A stretch of 64,000 nucleotides of DNA, taken from contig NZ_CP101943.1 in the NCBI RefSeq assembly GCF_024508235.1, forward strand, positions 2,391,112-2,455,111. Reading direction: 5' to 3'. The notes under the pieces were generated by a model. It saw only the letters and a program-made list of their open reading frames with translations. It was not told the DNA's origin and searched no databases. Shown piece by piece: positions 48,767 to 55,819 of the stretch. The stretch's first letter is position 1. The number at the start of each line of letters is the position of its first letter. The translations under genes and the position numbers were made by a program. This stretch comes from Halococcus qingdaonensis. GTDB taxonomy: Archaea; Halobacteriota; Halobacteria; Halobacteriales; Halococcaceae.

Positions 48767-49345
48767 ATGGATTATGCGCTCGCGGTCGAGGACACCCCCG
48801 AGACGATTCCCGGCGGAACCGGCGTACTCTTGATACATCCGAGCACCGGCGAAACCGATCGGATCGATACCGACTTCCTCAACACCGACACCGACCACCT
48901 GCTCGTGATCTCGACGCGGACGACCGCCCGCGAGGTCGAACAGAAGCTCGAACACTACGACGTCGACCGCGAGAAGGCGACGATCCTCGATACGCTGAGT
49001 ATCGAACGCGGCTACTCGCGACGCTCCGGCGAAGGTGTCCACTACGTCGCCGCGCCGGACGACGTCGACGGAATCGTCGAGACCGCCGCGGAGTTCCTGG
49101 AGAGCCACTCCGGCAAGCTCCGCGTGAGCCTCGATTCGGTCACGGAGATGGCCTACTACGCCGACGAGGAGCGCGCCCGCGAGGCCGTCGAAGCGCTGCT
49201 CGAACTGCTCGGCGAACACGACGCCGTCGGTCTGTTCCACCTCGCCGAGGAGGTCCACGACGAGTCGGTCGTCGAGGAGTACCGAGAGCTGTTCGACGGC
49301 GTCATCTCGCTCGACGTCGACGGCGAGGTTCGCGGCGAGTTCTAA
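48767..49345 (+). CDS. Haloarchaeal protein resembling a degenerate RecA/KaiC-like domain
   Basis: A 192-residue protein rich in Glu and Asp. Its alternating beta-alpha pattern (GVLLIHP, HLLVISTRTTAREVEQKLEHY, KLRVSLDSVTEMAYYAD, AVGLFHLAEEVHDE) resembles the KaiC/RadA-like proteins often annotated as HTR-like in haloarchaea, but without a Walker A motif, so ATP binding is unlikely. Role unknown. It ends 4 bases inside the convergent gene at 49342. Confidence 0.65.
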   Translation: MDYALAVEDTPETIPGGTGVLLIHPSTGETDRIDTDFLNTDTDHLLVISTRTTAREVEQKLEHYDVDREKATILDTLSIERGYSRRSGEGVHYVAAPDDVDGIVETAAEFLESHSGKLRVSLDSVTEMAYYADEERAREAVEALLELLGEHDAVGLFHLAEEVHDESVVEEYRELFDGVISLDVDGEVRGEF

Positions 49346-50121
49346 TCGAGTTCGGCGAAGGTCTTCTCGGCCCACTCGACGGCGTAGTCGGGACCGTACT
49401 CACGGTAGGCGCGGGTGTCGAGCGCGCCGAACGGCGTGGGAACGTCGAGATCGTGTTTGACGGCGCTACAGGCGAGTTCGGCGGCGGCCGCGAAGGAGGT
49501 CTCGCCAGTGGCGATCTCGCTCGGCAGCTCCGTGAGTCGGGGCACGAGGCGCTCGCCCGCGTCGACCCACGCGGCGTGGAGATCAGGGTGGTCGTCGTCC
49601 CAGTCGGCGAAGACATCACGGGTCGCACGACCGAGGTAGGCGTCGTAGAGCGCGGCGGCGAGCTGGTAGGTGCCCGCCGGGGCGAGCGAGGTTGCCGCGT
49701 CGAGATCGCGGTAGTGCTCGCCGAAGAAGCCGAGGAACTGTTCGGGCTCGTCGAGTCCGATCTCGACGAGTGTCTCGGCGATCAGGAACTCGATGAACGG
49801 CTCGGGTGAGCCCGCGAGACGGGGTTTGACCAGTACCGTGGGTGGCACGGTCTGGGTGGTCCACGCGACGCCGCCATCGCCGGGCATGCCGATCGTGAAC
49901 GAGTCGCTGGCGTAGTTCGCGAGGATCTCGGGCGCGTTGGCCGGCAGCCACTCGGCGGGATGGGAGACCGGATCGAGCGATTCACAGAGCGGGCCGAGCG
50001 ACTCGGCGACCGCCGGATCGAGCGTCTCGAAGTCCCGTTCGGTGTCGAGAACGAGTGCGTCGGGGGCGTGTTCGTCACGGACCGCCGCGAGATCGTCCGA
50101 GAGGGCTCGGCGGTCGAACAT
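49342..50121 (-). CDS. Haloarchaeal protein of unknown function
   Basis: A 259-residue acidic soluble protein. No known fold or catalytic motif was recognised, but the helices near residues 105-190 (EFLIAETLVEIGLDEPEQF, AAALYDAYLGRATRDVF) are well formed, and codon use is that of a real haloarchaeal gene. The start codon directly follows the stop of a 29-residue membrane peptide gene (TAGATG), so the two are translated together. Function unknown. Confidence 0.78.
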   Translation of the reverse strand: MFDRRALSDDLAAVRDEHAPDALVLDTERDFETLDPAVAESLGPLCESLDPVSHPAEWLPANAPEILANYASDSFTIGMPGDGGVAWTTQTVPPTVLVKPRLAGSPEPFIEFLIAETLVEIGLDEPEQFLGFFGEHYRDLDAATSLAPAGTYQLAAALYDAYLGRATRDVFADWDDDHPDLHAAWVDAGERLVPRLTELPSEIATGETSFAAAAELACSAVKHDLDVPTPFGALDTRAYREYGPDYAVEWAEKTFAELD

Positions 50122-50211
50122 CTACGCGAGCGCGAGCGCGACGATGATCCCCACGGCGAGCAGCGCGGAGAGTCCGACCGTTCCCAGCACGATTTTGGTT
50201 GCCTGACTCAT
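50122..50211 (-). CDS. 29-residue single-helix membrane peptide
   Basis: A tiny gene whose product is almost only one transmembrane helix (KIVLGTVGLSALLAVGII, then VALALA) after MSQAT. A TATA-like ACTTAACA (minus strand, about 50234-50241) lies 23-30 bases upstream, so a leaderless transcript would start at this ATG. Its stop is immediately followed by the ATG of the 259-residue gene, so it is also the 5' cistron of that gene. Many haloarchaea have such short hydrophobic peptides; no function is known. Confidence 0.62.
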   Translation of the reverse strand: MSQATKIVLGTVGLSALLAVGIIVALALA

Positions 50212-50293
50212 GGGGAGTTGCTTCTCGCGGCCCCCTGTTAAGTGCTTCATTGTCGTGGCCCGCCGGACGGCTCGTTCGCCGATTCCTTCGTGG

Positions 50294-50941
50294 TCACTCG
50301 CCGTGCCAGGAGCCGGGCACGTCGATCACGTACTGACCGTCCTCCTGGAGGGCGATGATGAACTCTTCGCGGTTGTAGAGCTCCATCAGATTGAGCTCGT
50401 ACTGGCCGGGTTCGAGGATCTTGATGCTTTCGAACTGATCGTCGAGCTCCTGGCGGAGCGCCGCCATCTCCGCGTCGTCCGCGCCGTCGGTGTCGCTGGC
50501 ATCGCTGTCGTCTGTGAGATCAGTGGGATCGGCAGAGGGGTCCGTTTCGACTGCATCGGGAGCATCGGGGTCGTTGCCCGCTGTGTCGTCAGTCCCGGGG
50601 GCCGCACCCGCAGCGAGGTCGTCCGGCGACGCCACGTCGCGTCGGGCGTCCGCCTGTGCGCCGTCCTCTGTTTCGACTGGAGTGGAAGCATCGGAGCCGT
50701 CGGGCAGCGCGTCCGACGATCCATCGGCAGCCGGCGGTGGCTGTGCGGCTGCTGGATCGTCGGGAGCGGCTGGGGCCGTTGCGTCGGCGCTTTCGTCCGC
50801 CGACTGGGCGGCGCTCGCCTCGCGCGCGTCGGTCGCTGGTTCGAATTTGAACTTGTTGCCGCCACAGTCGGGACAGCCCGACAGCATCTCCTTCGAGCCG
50901 TCGGGGAACGTGTGGCCACACTCCGTACACTGATGGGGCAT
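50294..50941 (-). CDS. oapC: OapC/ArvC zinc-ribbon protein
   Basis: A 215-residue protein of the OapC/ArvC group. An N-terminal zinc ribbon (CTECGHTF and CPDCGGNKF, four Cys in residues 5-26) is followed by a long disordered Asp/Ala/Pro/Ser linker (about 35-150) and a conserved C-terminal domain (QFESIKILEPGQYELNLMELYN ... QYVIDVPGSWH). In haloarchaea this gene lies with the GTPase OapA/ArvA and OapB/ArvB beside the Orc1 origin; the module is linked to extracellular-vesicle formation in Haloferax. Gap to arvB is 70 bases. Confidence 0.85.
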   Translation of the reverse strand: MPHQCTECGHTFPDGSKEMLSGCPDCGGNKFKFEPATDAREASAAQSADESADATAPAAPDDPAAAQPPPAADGSSDALPDGSDASTPVETEDGAQADARRDVASPDDLAAGAAPGTDDTAGNDPDAPDAVETDPSADPTDLTDDSDASDTDGADDAEMAALRQELDDQFESIKILEPGQYELNLMELYNREEFIIALQEDGQYVIDVPGSWHGE

Positions 50942-51011
50942 TAGCGGGACGTGGCCGCCGAGTGCAAAGAGAGCGTCGGCGGCGTCACAGGGGAAACGGC
51001 GATCGGTGCGG

Positions 51012-51413
51012 TCACGTGCGGGTGACGAGCGCCGAGATGAGCGTCTCGTCCTTGTGGAGCGTTTCGAGGCGGTTGGCCGGCCCGATGACGGTGAGTTTCG
51101 TCTCCGTCTCGCGACCCATCAGCCGATCGAAGAAGCCGCCGCTCGATTTCGACGAGCCGGGATAGGTCTCGATCTCGATCCCGGTGAACTCGTCGGGGCT
51201 GATCTCGGTCATCGTCACCTCGATGAGCTTCGACTCCTCCTCCGGGTCGAGCCCCTCCTCCAGGATGACGATGTTGCCGTCGTGGACGCTGTCGAGGATC
51301 AGGCGGATCTTCTCCATGCTCGCGAGCTGGTCCATCCGCTCGCCACTGATCATGTCCAACTGGACGCCGCTGCCGTCGGCGTCGCCGGCGCTGGAGTCGT
51401 CTGCTTCGGACAT
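51012..51413 (-). CDS. oapB: OapB/ArvB family protein (DUF2073)
   Basis: A 133-residue protein of the DUF2073 family. After an acidic N-terminus the conserved core reads LDMISGERMDQLASMEKIRLILDSV (as two overlapping blocks) and GNIVILEEGLDPEEESKLIEVTM, ending ETKLTVIGPANRLETLHKDETLISALV. It is the partner of the Era-like GTPase encoded just upstream, whose stop overlaps this ATG. The pair is conserved next to the archaeal origin; the biochemical role is not established. Confidence 0.87.
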   Translation of the reverse strand: MSEADDSSAGDADGSGVQLDMISGERMDQLASMEKIRLILDSVHDGNIVILEEGLDPEEESKLIEVTMTEISPDEFTGIEIETYPGSSKSSGGFFDRLMGRETETKLTVIGPANRLETLHKDETLISALVTRT

Positions 51414-52045
51414 CAGCCGAAGTACTCCGCGATTTTCTCGTAGACCTCGTCCATGTTCTCACCTTCGAGCGCCGACAGCGGGACCGTCTCGTGCTGAGGG
51501 AAGGCGTTCTTGATGCGCTGGATGCTCGCGTCCTCGAGGTCGATCTTGTTGGCGAAGATCAGGACGGGGAGATCCTGGCTCTCGATGATGCCGACGAGCA
51601 TCGTGTTCACCTGGGTGAAGGGATCCTCGGCCGAGTCGAGCACGTAGATGACGCCATCGACGTCCTCGCGCAGCCAGTGCATCGCCTCGGCGACGCCCTC
51701 GGTGGCCTCGCGCGAGCGGCGCACGGCGTCGTCCTTCTCCATGTCGTGTTCGATGAACTCCTCGTAGTCGACCTTGGTCGCGACGCCGGGCGTGTCGACG
51801 ATATCGATGTTCACCGACTTGCCGTTGCGCTCGATCTCGATGTCCTCCTTCCGGCGGGCACGCCGCGTCTCGTGGGGAATGTGGCTCTCCGGCCCCACGG
51901 CGTCGCCGGTCCAATCGCGTGCGATACGGTTCGCGAGCGTCGTCTTGCCGGCGTTCGGCGGCCCGTAGATACCGATACGCCGCTGTTGCTGCCCGCTCGA
52001 AAAGAGGTTCGAGATGCTATTTCTGAGTCCTGCGAGTAGTCCCAT
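51413..52045 (-). CDS. oapA: Era-like GTPase OapA/ArvA
   Basis: A 210-residue small GTPase. G1 is GPPNAGKTT (28-36), G3 IVDTPG, G4 ANKID and G5 SALEGEN; the N-terminus is hydrophobic and amphipathic (MGLLAGLRNSISNLFSS), suitable for membrane association. Homologue ArvA of Haloferax volcanii drives extracellular-vesicle formation. The ATG at 52045 has GGGAG 6 bases upstream as a ribosome-binding site and a TTTAAG box about 57 bases upstream; a longer frame to 52102 would start in the TATA region. Confidence 0.9.
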   Translation of the reverse strand: MGLLAGLRNSISNLFSSGQQQRRIGIYGPPNAGKTTLANRIARDWTGDAVGPESHIPHETRRARRKEDIEIERNGKSVNIDIVDTPGVATKVDYEEFIEHDMEKDDAVRRSREATEGVAEAMHWLREDVDGVIYVLDSAEDPFTQVNTMLVGIIESQDLPVLIFANKIDLEDASIQRIKNAFPQHETVPLSALEGENMDEVYEKIAEYFG

Positions 52046-52296
52046 TATTCTCTCCCACCCGCCCGCCGGGTGAATTCGGGCGTACAACGATATTGCATAC
52101 ACTTAAACCTACGTCAGACACGTATCAGGCTTGCTGATTCGACCGAACGGTCGCCCTGTCCCGAACTCTTCACAGTCTGATCGACGATTGTTCTCACCGT
52201 ACCGATCGTCGATCTTCCTTCACCCCACTCTCCCTTTCTTCTCTTTCCCCTCCTTTCCTTAGTTACGGTGTATGGTATTCTAGCACATTCTCCCGC

Positions 52297-52324
52297 ACCC
52301 CCACCCCTTCGTTTCGAGTGGAAC
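52297..52324 (-). repeat. Origin recognition box (ORB) 1
   Basis: Read on the minus strand: GTTCCACTCGAAACG followed by AAGGGGTGGGGGT. It matches the archaeal ORB layout, a short dyad around TTCCANNNGAAAC followed by a G-rich arm. The G tract points away from the lower-GC segment, opposite to ORB 2. Confidence 0.85.
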
Positions 52325-52567
52325 AGGGATGGAGCGGTGTGTGGCAAGGTGAATTTCGCGGGATGGGGCAGTGAAAGAAGCCACGACAGGACGAAGAACA
52401 ACTAGGATATGGTATGAACGGTCGAACGGCGGTCGAAATCGCTAGAGAGGTAAAAAGATGTCGTCTATGAAGTGTTTTCTCTACCCTTCGGATACTGTTC
52501 TCAGCCTCTTTACTTAATAGTTCCCCAATCTAGACGCACCTTCGTCCCCCACCCACCCCTCTCAGCC

Positions 52568-52598
52568 GTTCCACCTGAAACGAAGGGGTGGGGGGTGG
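52568..52598 (+). repeat. Origin recognition box (ORB) 2
   Basis: GTTCCACCTGAAACG followed by AAGGGGTGGGGGGTGG. The core AAACGAAGGGGTGGGG is identical to ORB 1 in inverted orientation, 243 bases away. This pair is the strongest evidence for the origin. Confidence 0.88.
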
Positions 52599-52841
52599 AG
52601 AGGTGGAGGGTTGGTGTGACCATCCTCATGACCGTCCTTGACGACCCGTTTCGTTCTGATCGGGTCACAACCGTCGTTCGTTTCCTCCCCGTTGCCGCCC
52701 GAATCAACAAATTAATATATACCCAACCTCTGGTTCCGCTGCACGATTAACAGAGCAGACCCACGCACACCATCGTCCTATATCGACGTAGCTGCCTTCT
52801 CTCGGGGATATACGCCATTCTTCGATGGTGTGCGGGAACTC

Positions 52842-52865
52842 CTCCATCCGAAAGGAAGGGGTTGG
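52842..52865 (+). repeat. Degenerate ORB before orc1
   Basis: CTCCATCCGAAAGGAAGGGG followed by TTGG. It keeps the order of the ORB dyad and the G arm, with four or five changes from ORB 2. It ends 20 bases before the orc1 ATG, so Orc1 could repress its own gene here; its presence also argues against a TTG start at 52862. Confidence 0.6.
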
Positions 52866-52885
52866 AATACGGGAACCGAACGGCA

Positions 52886-54703
52886 ATGACAGGAAACGAT
52901 CGACCATCCGACGACCGAACCGCCGACGATTCGTCGGCACCGCCAGACAGCGCTGATTCCGACGATACCGTGAGTGCCGATGATCGCGTCGGTGCTGACG
53001 ACATCGATGCCGACGATACCGCCGGTACCGATGACGCCGTCGATACTGACGACAGTATCTCGACAGACCCGATCACCGGCCGGGCAACCGTCTCGACCGA
53101 TGTCGACGGTGATGGCGGGGTACCGGACAGTGACGACGCAACGGACGCGACGGACGCCACCGACACTACCGATACCGACGCGCCCGCGGATGCGGACGAA
53201 TCGCGAACCGACGCCGCACCGGGACTGTTCGACGATCTCCTCAGCGGCGAGCCGATCTTCGAGAACAAGGACGTCCTCAGACCCTCGTACACGCCCGAAC
53301 GACTCCCCCATCGCAACGAGCAGATCAACAACATGGCGACGGTGCTCGTCGGCGCGCTCCGTGGCGAAACCCCATCGAATATCCTGATCTACGGGAAAAC
53401 CGGTACGGGCAAGACCGCGAGCGCGAAGTTCGTCAGCAACGAACTCGAAACCACCTCACAGAAGTACACCGTCCCCTGCGAGGTCGAATACATCAACTGC
53501 GAGGTGACGGATACTCAGTATCGGGTGCTCGCCCAGCTCGCGAACACGTTCATCGACGCCAACGAACGACACATCGAGGAGCGCCTCGCCGAGCTCCGCG
53601 ATCTCGCCGAGCGTGCCCGCTCCGATCCGGGAATGCTCGACGATCCCGATTCCGACAGCGCCGCGTTCGCCGACACCGATTTCGACGACATCGAACCCGG
53701 CAACGCCGGACCTGACGATGCCGAACCCGACGATGCCGACTCCTCTGCCGTCGAGTTCGACTCCGTCGACGAGATCGAACGCCGCATCGAGCAGCTCGAA
53801 GCCGATCTCGACGAGTTCGAACCCGTGCCGATGACCGGCTGGCCGACCGATCGCGTCTACTCCACCTTCTTCGAGGCGGTCGACTACCACGAGCGCGTCG
53901 TCGTCATCATGCTCGACGAGATCGACAAACTCGTCGAAAAGAGCGGCGACGACACGCTCTACAACCTCTCACGGATGAACTCCGAACTGGAGAACTCGCG
54001 CGTCTCGATTCTCGGCATCTCGAACGATCTCAAATTCACCGAGTTCCTCGATCCGCGGGTCAAATCCTCCCTGGGCGAGGAGGAGATCGTCTTCCCGCCG
54101 TACGACGCGACCCAGCTCCGGGACATCCTCTCGGCGCGCGCGGACATCGCCTTCGTCGAAAACGCCCTCTCGGAGGACGTCATCCCGCTCTGTGCTGCGT
54201 TCGCCGCCCAAGAACACGGCGACGCCCGGCGCGCGCTCGATCTCCTCCGCACTGCCGGCGAACTCGCCGAGCGCGGCCAGACCGAGCGCGTCGGCGAGGA
54301 TCACGTTCGCGACGCCCAGGAGAAAATCGAGCTCGATCGGGTGGTGGAGGTCGTCCGCACGCTGCCCACTCAGTCGAAAGTCGTCCTCTTCGCCGTAATC
54401 TTGCTCGAACGCAACGGTGCACAGAACATCAACACCGGCGAGGTCTACAACATCTACCGCCGGCTCTGCGAGGAGATCGACGCCGACGTGTTGACCCAGC
54501 GCCGCGTCACCGACCTCATCTCCGAACTCGACATGCTCGGCATCGTCAACGCGGTCGTCGTTTCGAAGGGGAGATACGGTCGCACCAAGGAGATGAACCT
54601 CTCCGTCCCGATCGACGACACCGAAGCCGTCCTCACGAGCGACTCCCGACTCGGCGATATCGAGGACGTTCAACCGTTCGTCCAGGCACGCTTCGACAGC
54701 TAA
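52886..54703 (+). CDS. orc1: Orc1/Cdc6 replication initiator
   Basis: A 605-residue initiator. Residues 1-115 are an Asp/Thr/Ser-rich extension; the AAA+ domain follows with Walker A GKTGTGKT (170-177), an acidic insertion (about 245-318) of a kind not found in the usual 400-residue archaeal Orc1, Walker B VVVIMLDEIDK (338-348), sensor 1 GISNDLKF and sensor 2 HGDARRALDLL. A winged helix (about 510-600, QRRVTDLISELDMLGIV) binds the ORB. I use the ATG at 52886 because the TTG at 52862 falls within a degenerate ORB. Adjacent to its origin, as is usual. Confidence 0.93.
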   Translation: MTGNDRPSDDRTADDSSAPPDSADSDDTVSADDRVGADDIDADDTAGTDDAVDTDDSISTDPITGRATVSTDVDGDGGVPDSDDATDATDATDTTDTDAPADADESRTDAAPGLFDDLLSGEPIFENKDVLRPSYTPERLPHRNEQINNMATVLVGALRGETPSNILIYGKTGTGKTASAKFVSNELETTSQKYTVPCEVEYINCEVTDTQYRVLAQLANTFIDANERHIEERLAELRDLAERARSDPGMLDDPDSDSAAFADTDFDDIEPGNAGPDDAEPDDADSSAVEFDSVDEIERRIEQLEADLDEFEPVPMTGWPTDRVYSTFFEAVDYHERVVVIMLDEIDKLVEKSGDDTLYNLSRMNSELENSRVSILGISNDLKFTEFLDPRVKSSLGEEEIVFPPYDATQLRDILSARADIAFVENALSEDVIPLCAAFAAQEHGDARRALDLLRTAGELAERGQTERVGEDHVRDAQEKIELDRVVEVVRTLPTQSKVVLFAVILLERNGAQNINTGEVYNIYRRLCEEIDADVLTQRRVTDLISELDMLGIVNAVVVSKGRYGRTKEMNLSVPIDDTEAVLTSDSRLGDIEDVQPFVQARFDS

Positions 54704-54712
54704 TTCGTCTTT

Positions 54713-55756
54713 TCAGCCACCGAACGTACTGTTGTCAACTCCAATACCAGCTCCGACTCCAACAGCGGCGGGATTCGCTTGCCAACTAGCGGCTCCGGCG
54801 GAACTTCCGGGTGCAGCGGTATTCGTGGCCAAGACGGAACCCGCAGGCGAACCGAGATCACTGGTCCCGATCGTCCCGAACAGCAGTCGGATCCGACCGA
54901 GCCACGGGATCCTGAGCTCGGCGGTCCCGGTGACCCAGTCGGATTTGACGGGGCTACTGATCGGTCCGTCGCCGGTGTCTACCTGATCGTAGAGCCCGTT
55001 GTTGTCGCCCTTGGTGACGAAGCCGGCGTGGGGAGCAGGACAGTTCGCCAGCTCCTCGCAGCTGTCGGCTCCGGCGAGATACTCCTCGTTGGCCTTCGCG
55101 TACCAGTTCTCGCTGTCGTTCACCCAGAAGCGCGCGCGGTGGATGATCGGCGTCTTCTGCGTACTGCCGTCGGGCTGGTAGACGATGACGTCACCGTATT
55201 CGCTGAACTCCTTGTAGTCGGCGGCAGCGCCCGCCTGATAGGGGACGACACCGGTCCCGTTGTAGGCTGCCCCGCCGGGGAAGCGATGCTCTTCCATCAG
55301 GAAGACGAGATCGCCCCGCTCCATGTGGGGTTCCATGCTCGGGCTCTCGATGGCGACCATCGGCGGCCAGAGCCCGCTGATCGCGAACAGGAGGAGGCCG
55401 ACGATCGCCACGATCGCGACGCTCGAAAGCACCTCGCGGACGAACGCAACCCACTCCTCGTCGGTGTTCATGAACCAGCGCACGCGCGCGACCGGTCCCC
55501 CTCCGTCCGAATCACCCGCAGCTGAACTGCTGCCGGTTGAATCGACCGCACTCGGATCATTGGTGCTTGAATCGCCTGCACCCGAATCATTCCCGTTCGG
55601 ATCGTCTCCACCCGAAACGTCCCTGTCGCCACGACCCTCGGTTTCGCCTCCAGAGTTCGCGCTGCTGTCGGTCGTTTCGTCCGTTCCGGAGTCGGGTTCC
55701 CGGTCGTCCCAGCGTCCGGGCCACCCATCGTCGCCGTCTCCGGAATCCATTGCCAT
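54713..55756 (-). CDS. Signal peptidase I, archaeal type, with long acidic N-terminal extension
   Basis: An S26B signal peptidase of 347 residues. The catalytic Ser140 is in ESPSMEPHM and His206 in PIIHRAR, in place of the bacterial Lys, with the conserved TKGDNN block later. A transmembrane helix covers about 109-129. The first 90 residues are low-complexity Asp/Gly/Ser and the last 60 add a second region with Gly/Ala, possibly membrane-embedded. The ATG at 55756 is used, with 55750 equally possible. It is divergent from the DP1 gene with about 60 bases between the starts. Confidence 0.88.
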   Translation of the reverse strand: MAMDSGDGDDGWPGRWDDREPDSGTDETTDSSANSGGETEGRGDRDVSGGDDPNGNDSGAGDSSTNDPSAVDSTGSSSAAGDSDGGGPVARVRWFMNTDEEWVAFVREVLSSVAIVAIVGLLLFAISGLWPPMVAIESPSMEPHMERGDLVFLMEEHRFPGGAAYNGTGVVPYQAGAAADYKEFSEYGDVIVYQPDGSTQKTPIIHRARFWVNDSENWYAKANEEYLAGADSCEELANCPAPHAGFVTKGDNNGLYDQVDTGDGPISSPVKSDWVTGTAELRIPWLGRIRLLFGTIGTSDLGSPAGSVLATNTAAPGSSAGAASWQANPAAVGVGAGIGVDNSTFGG

Positions 55757-55819
55757 CCATACCGTCGGTGGTCGTTTCAACGTTTCCTTCCCACCTCCGC
55801 TATCCTTTTGGTTCCCGCC

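Larger units (their letters stand above)
52046..52885. other. Replication origin region (oriC1 type)
   Basis: An 840-base gene-free segment between oapA and orc1, the standard location of a haloarchaeal origin. It contains two strong ORB elements facing each other on opposite strands (52297-52324 and 52568-52598), one degenerate ORB before orc1 (52842-52865), a lower-GC stretch between the first two (about 52390-52560), a very AT-rich block (52704-52722), and a pure pyrimidine run (52228-52260). A CGACCG-AA-CGGTCG palindrome lies at 52140-52153. Orc1 should load at the ORBs and open the AT-rich DNA between them. Confidence 0.85.

Noticed and set aside
52114-52401. Short frames within the origin (also 52472-52750 and 52704-52940)
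   Set aside because: They are basic or Ser/Pro-rich, interrupted by ORB elements and the pyrimidine tract, and lack promoters. The region is better explained as an origin.
53041-53066. A GACAGTATC sequence in orc1 as another copy of the promoter motif
   Set aside because: It lies within the coding sequence of the acidic extension, with GAC/GAT codons common there, and no gene starts 25-50 bases downstream.
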